From contig NZ_QJST01000001.1 of assembly GCF_003226255.1 (NCBI RefSeq), positions 372,001-436,000 on the forward strand: 64,000 bases of DNA, written 5' to 3'. The notes beneath the pieces were generated by a model that saw only the letters and a program-made list of their open reading frames with translations, was not told the origin of the DNA and searched no databases. Within the stretch, counting starts at the first letter, position 1, and each line of letters begins with the position of its first letter. This DNA is from Idiomarina fontislapidosi (lineage in GTDB: Bacteria; Pseudomonadota; Gammaproteobacteria; Enterobacterales; Alteromonadaceae). Below, in pieces: positions 60,478 to 64,000 of the stretch. The position numbers and the translations under genes were made by a program.

Positions 60478-60512
60478 GTTACAGCCGTTGAGAGATATGT
60501 CAGCGGCGTAAC
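60478..60512. other. Strong hairpin between ycjF and megL
   Basis: GTTACAGCCGTTGA pairs with TCAGCGGCGTAAC over 13 base pairs with one bulged A and an 8-base loop. No T-run follows directly (CATTGCCTTTTAG), so it may be a poor terminator for the psp operon or a leader structure of the next gene. It is the most stable feature of the 166-base gap. The smaller CTGGT-TAG-ACCAG stem is at 60448-60460. Confidence 0.55.
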
Positions 60513-60604
60513 CATTGCCTTTTAGTGCTCTCTCACTGCACTCTTATTCCATAACAAAAATATGACAAATGAATAATTTTTAGTCGTGACCTTGGGACGG
60601 AATA

Positions 60605-61828
60605 ATGAGCGCAGACAAGCAAGTGACAAAGCATCACCAGTTAGCTACACAAGTGATTCATGGTGGTCGAGCCCCTCAGGATCCTGAGGGTGCGTTGGTT
60701 GCGCCGCTTTATCAAACGTCGACGTTCAAGTTTAGTCACTCGGAGCAAGGCAGTGCTCGGTTTGCGGGTGAAGAATCTGGCTATATTTATAGTCGCTTGG
60801 GTAACCCCACGATTACTCAATTAGAAACCCGTGTTGCCGGACTCGAGGGCTTTGATGCCGCGGCCGCCAGTGCGACCGGTATGGGTGCTATTGCAGCAAC
60901 CACGATGGCTTTAGTGCGTTCGGGTGATCACGTGTTGGTATCTGACGCAATTTATGGCTGTAGCTATGCTTTATTTAGTGAGCTCTTTGAACGTTTTGGC
61001 GTGACGGCCGAATTTGTCGACATGTCTGATGCGACCGCGGTCACTGACCACTTACGCGATAACACACGGTTTGTGTTTATTGAGACACCGGCTAACCCAC
61101 ATTTAAAACTGCTCGATATTGCTGCAATTAAGCAGGCGATGGGCACAAGTCGCGCCAAATTAATAGTTGATAACACCTTCATGACGCCACTACTGCAACA
61201 GCCAAAAGCGTTCGGTGCGGATATTGTTATTCATAGCGCAACCAAATTTCTAAACGGTCATGGCGATGTGGTTGCCGGAATTGTCTGTGGAGATGAGCCA
61301 ACGATTACTGATATCAAACGCACGACGCTCAAAGACATGGGCGCAACTATGAGCCCTCATGATGCGTGGCTAATTCTGCGCGGCCTGAAAACGCTCGATG
61401 TGCGTATGCAACGGCATTGCGATAATGCCGAAAAGGTGGTGAATTTTTTACAGCAACACGAGTTAGTTAGAACGATCTATTATCCCGGTTTAACGAGTCA
61501 CCCAAAACATCATTTAGTCGGCACCCAAATGCAGCGAGCCGGCGCGGTCATCGCGTTTGAACTGCACAGTGACGAGCAGGGCGCACGCGCCTTTTTAGAC
61601 GCGCTTAACATGATTGCGTTGGCAGTGAGCCTAGGCGACGCCGAGACTTTGATTCAACATCCAGCATCAATGACGCATTCACCCTATACACCAGAGGCGC
61701 GTCAGGCCGCCGGCATCAGCGATACCTTATTGCGCATTGCCGTTGGATTAGAGGATGCGGACGATATTATTGCCGATCTAAAACAAGCGCTGGATAACGT
61801 CGCTCACCGCTGGCGAGATTCGGCCTAG
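60605..61828 (+). CDS. megL: Methionine gamma-lyase (Cys/Met metabolism PLP enzyme)
   Basis: Splits L-methionine into methanethiol, ammonia and 2-oxobutyrate. It has 407 residues. The PLP lysine is K214 in HSATKFLNGHGD, and the neighbouring-subunit phosphate ligands are in YSRLGNPT (R64). The sequence YGCSYALF with C119 matches the cysteine typical of methionine gamma-lyases rather than cystathionine enzymes. The exact substrate is therefore probable but not proved; a cystathionine gamma-lyase is the alternative. It stands on its own before phhA. Confidence 0.82.
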   Translation: MSADKQVTKHHQLATQVIHGGRAPQDPEGALVAPLYQTSTFKFSHSEQGSARFAGEESGYIYSRLGNPTITQLETRVAGLEGFDAAAASATGMGAIAATTMALVRSGDHVLVSDAIYGCSYALFSELFERFGVTAEFVDMSDATAVTDHLRDNTRFVFIETPANPHLKLLDIAAIKQAMGTSRAKLIVDNTFMTPLLQQPKAFGADIVIHSATKFLNGHGDVVAGIVCGDEPTITDIKRTTLKDMGATMSPHDAWLILRGLKTLDVRMQRHCDNAEKVVNFLQQHELVRTIYYPGLTSHPKHHLVGTQMQRAGAVIAFELHSDEQGARAFLDALNMIALAVSLGDAETLIQHPASMTHSPYTPEARQAAGISDTLLRIAVGLEDADDIIADLKQALDNVAHRWRDSA

Positions 61829-61888
61829 TCGCACATACTTAAGTTATGAATTTCATAGTAAATTAGAACAGCAAGAAGAGGCATAATT

Positions 61889-62683
61889 ATGGGTAAAGAG
61901 AGTAAATACGTATCCAAACAGCCCGATGCCGAGGGAATCATTCATTGGACTGATGAGGACAATCAGGTTTGGCATGATCTGGTCGAACGCCAGTTAAAGT
62001 GTATCCCTGGTAAGGCGTGTGATGAGTACATGAAAGGACTCGAGTTACTCGACTTGCCGCAAGACCGTATTCCGCAATTGCATGAGCTTAATGAGGTGCT
62101 TGAGCGTGAGACGGGGTGGCAGGTTGCAGCAGTGCCTGCACTGATTCCATTTGATGAGTTCTTTCGGCTACTGGCGAACAAACAGTTCCCCGTTGCGACG
62201 TTCATTCGTACGCGAGAGGAGTTTGATTATCTGCAAGAACCCGACATCTTTCACGAGATCTTCGGTCACTGTCCGTTATTAACTAACCCAGCGTTTGCCC
62301 ATTTTACCCATCAGTACGGTAAGTTAGGTTATGCGGCGACGCCGAAAGAACGCGTTTACTTAGCTCGGTTATACTGGTTTACTGTGGAGTTTGGGTTGCT
62401 GCAAACCGATGAAGGTATTCGCATTTATGGTGGGGGTATTTTATCGTCACCGGCCGAAACGGAATATGCCGTTAACAGCGATAAACCAGAGCGTCATCCG
62501 CTGAAAGCTTTGGATGCGCTGCGCACACCGTATCGAATCGATATTATTCAGCCCGTGTACTACACCATTAAAAGTGTTGATGAACTGTTTGAGATTTCGG
62601 ACATGGACATCATGGCGTTGGTACGCGAAGCGATGGAACTCGGGCTTTTTGAACCAAAATTTCCGCCTAAAGATGCGGCATAA
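61889..62683 (+). CDS. phhA: Phenylalanine-4-hydroxylase
   Basis: Iron and tetrahydropterin-dependent enzyme that turns phenylalanine into tyrosine. It has 264 residues. The iron ligands are H122 and H127 in [11 protein letters not shown] and E167 in YWFTVEFGL. No N-terminal regulatory ACT domain, as in other bacterial enzymes. GAAGAGG precedes the ATG. It is followed 20 bases later by phhB, which regenerates the pterin. Confidence 0.96.
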   Translation: MGKESKYVSKQPDAEGIIHWTDEDNQVWHDLVERQLKCIPGKACDEYMKGLELLDLPQDRIPQLHELNEVLERETGWQVAAVPALIPFDEFFRLLANKQFPVATFIRTREEFDYLQEPDIFHEIFGHCPLLTNPAFAHFTHQYGKLGYAATPKERVYLARLYWFTVEFGLLQTDEGIRIYGGGILSSPAETEYAVNSDKPERHPLKALDALRTPYRIDIIQPVYYTIKSVDELFEISDMDIMALVREAMELGLFEPKFPPKDAA

Positions 62684-62703
62684 TAATTAATAGGAGTATT
62701 TAT

Positions 62704-63042
62704 ATGGCTGCTTTGAACCAAGAACACTGCGAAGCGTGTAATGCAGACGCACCTAAGGTGAGCGATGATGAACTTGCATCGCTGATGCGTGAGATCCCTG
62801 AGTGGACGCCTGTCACCGACGACGGTGTGATGATGCTGCGTCGTGAGTTTAAGTTTAAAAACTTCCGCCAAGCACTCGAGTTTACGAATAAAGTAGGTGA
62901 GATAGCTGAAGCCGAGAAGCACCACCCAGAGATTATCACCGAGTGGGGCAAGGCAACGGTAACTTGGTGGACCCATGCAATTAACGGCTTACACAAAAAT
63001 GACTTTGTGATGGCCGCAAAAACCGATGAAATCTTAAAATAA
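62704..63042 (+). CDS. phhB: 4a-hydroxytetrahydrobiopterin dehydratase
   Basis: Recycles the pterin cofactor after phenylalanine hydroxylation. It has 112 residues with the PCD/DCoH motif [10 protein letters not shown] and [20 protein letters not shown]. It shares an operon with phhA. A terminator follows at 63077. Confidence 0.95.
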   Translation: MAALNQEHCEACNADAPKVSDDELASLMREIPEWTPVTDDGVMMLRREFKFKNFRQALEFTNKVGEIAEAEKHHPEIITEWGKATVTWWTHAINGLHKNDFVMAAKTDEILK

Positions 63043-63076
63043 GCTTAAGATTCTGCAATCAGTTCGATAGAACGAC

Positions 63077-63106
63077 AAAAACCCTAGCTCAAACGCTGGG
63101 GTTTTT
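63077..63106. terminator. phhAB terminator
   Basis: AAAAACCCTAGC pairs with GCTGGGGTTTTT (one T-G wobble) around a 6-base loop, 34 bases after the phhB stop, ending in a T-run. Confidence 0.88.
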
Positions 63107-63128
63107 CTGTATCCACGCTTGAATATCC

Positions 63129-63146
63129 TGTACGATATACTTTACA
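63129..63146. promoter_or_regulatory. TyrR-box-like site before tyrR
   Basis: TGTACG-ATATAC-TTTACA matches the TyrR box TGTAAA-N6-TTTACA at 10 of 12 defined bases. It lies 24 bases upstream of the tyrR start and would fit autoregulation. Confidence 0.6.
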
Positions 63147-63170
63147 GATCTCTCAACCTGAACGAATGAC

Positions 63171-64000
63171 ATGAGACTAGAGATAACCTGCGATGATCGT
63201 TTGGGCATTTGCCTTGATGTATTGCAGATACTTCGCGATCAAGAAATCGATTTAAGAGGTATTGAAATTGATCCGCGCGGAAAGATTTACCTAAACTTTC
63301 CAGAACTCGCGTTTGAAGACTTCAGCCACTTAATGCCGCAAATACGTCGAATTCCAAATGTTATTGATGTGAAAACCATCCCTTACATGCCGTTTGAGCG
63401 TGAGCATTTTGAATTTGATTTACTCTTGAGTACCTTGCCTGACCCTGTCATATCTATCGATATTAAAGGGCGCATTGATATCATTAATGATGCCGCTGCC
63501 CAGCTGTTAGGTGCACCTAAAGACTCACTCAACAGCGAGTACCTATCACAATTTATTACGGGCTTTGGGTTAGCACGCTGGTTAGATAAACAACCCAAAG
63601 AGCCGGTGTTTGAGGCTGTGGTGATTAATAACGCCGAATACTATGCGCAAATCCTCCCCATCTGGGTCACCGGCGAAGACCAGAGCCGCTCGTTTGCGGG
63701 GGCGGTTCTGACCTGTAAGACCGAGCCCAATGTTGCTAAATGGCAGAACAACAAGAACGACTCAGCGTTCGAGCGATTGTTGACTGACAATGCGGGCTTC
63801 AAAAAAGTTATCAAAGAAGCTCAGCGTATGGCGGAACTCGATGCGCCACTGCTGATTGAAGGCGAAACCGGTGTCGGTAAAGAACTCCTCGCTAAAGCCT
63901 GTCACCAAGCGTCGGTGCGCGCTGATAAACCGTTTTTAGCAATCAATTGTGCGGCACTGCCAGATAATGTCGCAGAGAGCGAGTTATTTGGTCATGGTGC
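63171..64000 (+). CDS. tyrR: Transcriptional regulator TyrR (5' part, cut by window end)
   Basis: Regulator of aromatic amino acid synthesis, transport and breakdown that responds to Tyr, Phe and Trp. The first 276 codons are in the window. An ACT domain spans about residues 1-75 ([21 protein letters not shown]), a PAS domain about 80-190 ([25 protein letters not shown]), and the AAA+ core begins near 205 with Walker A GETGVGKE at 231-238 and ESELFGHG at the edge. The C-terminal helix-turn-helix lies outside. It follows phhAB and ycjF at the end of the sap-psp-tyrR neighbourhood. Confidence 0.93.
   Translation, partial: MRLEITCDDRLGICLDVLQILRDQEIDLRGIEIDPRGKIYLNFPELAFEDFSHLMPQIRRIPNVIDVKTIPYMPFEREHFEFDLLLSTLPDPVISIDIKGRIDIINDAAAQLLGAPKDSLNSEYLSQFITGFGLARWLDKQPKEPVFEAVVINNAEYYAQILPIWVTGEDQSRSFAGAVLTCKTEPNVAKWQNNKNDSAFERLLTDNAGFKKVIKEAQRMAELDAPLLIEGETGVGKELLAKACHQASVRADKPFLAINCAALPDNVAESELFGHG

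Noticed and set aside
60440-60515. attC-like or riboswitch reading of the gap before megL
   Set aside because: No paired core sites of integron attC and no known riboswitch core; kept only as an unexplained hairpin.

Overview
The window is a 64 kb piece of a gammaproteobacterial chromosome. It is densely packed with housekeeping genes, and no stretch longer than about 210 bases lacks a gene. Gene order (xerD-dsbC-recJ-prfB-lysS; rpoE-rseABC-lepAB-rnc-era-recO-pdxJ-acpS; rlmD-relA-mazG-pyrG-eno; ftsB-ispD-ispF-truD-surE-pcm-yqaA-nlpD-rpoS; pncC-recA; sap-psp-ycjXF-tyrR) and the protein sequences fit the Alteromonadales-type marine gammaproteobacteria. My best guess is Idiomarinaceae (Idiomarina or Pseudidiomarina), inferred from memory of such genomes and not tested. 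I see no tRNA, rRNA, CRISPR array, insertion sequence, integrase other than the core XerD, or phage gene.

Layout. Bases 1-6.2 kb: tail of an unknown gene, then recombination and disulfide-isomerase genes, recJ, prfB with its programmed +1 frameshift, and lysS. 6.3-10.4 kb: ogt, convergent ygfZ-slyD, sdhE with a short ygfX-like gene, and nadB. 10.5-19.5 kb: the sigma-E operon with its anti-sigma system behind a likely sigma-E promoter, followed by lepA, signal peptidase, RNase III, Era, RecO, PdxJ and AcpS. 19.5-26.9 kb: rlmD, relA, mazG, pyrG, eno. 26.8-34.1 kb: an accessory block lying between eno and ftsB, genes that are directly adjacent in many relatives. It holds an unknown gene, a Fur-box-controlled divergent pair (periplasmic helical protein and PiuC-like dioxygenase), a diguanylate cyclase, an SdpR/SdpI-like repressor-membrane protein pair with a perfect 13-bp inverted-repeat operator, a GNAT acetyltransferase, ilvE, and a TauE-like exporter with a small membrane protein. 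34.1-43.2 kb: the conserved ftsB to rpoS run, with mutS convergent. 43.2-48.5 kb: pncC, recA (SOS box), dGTPase, an EAL-HDOD protein and the RssA-type patatin.

48.6-64 kb: putP, then the Sap ABC transporter operon headed by pspF, the divergent phage-shock operon pspABC-ycjX-ycjF, methionine gamma-lyase, phenylalanine hydroxylase with pterin dehydratase, and the start of tyrR with a TyrR-box-like site in front. The sap-pspF/pspABC-ycjXF-tyrR order matches the enterobacterial order, with megL-phhA-phhB placed between ycjF and tyrR. Together the genes cover envelope stress (sigma-E, Psp, Sap), stringent response, stationary phase (RpoS), DNA repair (RecA, RecJ, RecO, MutS, Ogt) and amino-acid catabolism.

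I did not find a convincingly new multi-gene system. The items that most deserve a second look are the SdpRI-like pair with its operator and no visible toxin, the Fur-box/PiuC/periplasmic protein pair, the unknown gene overlapping eno together with a 32-bp near-perfect palindrome, and a strong leader hairpin before megL.
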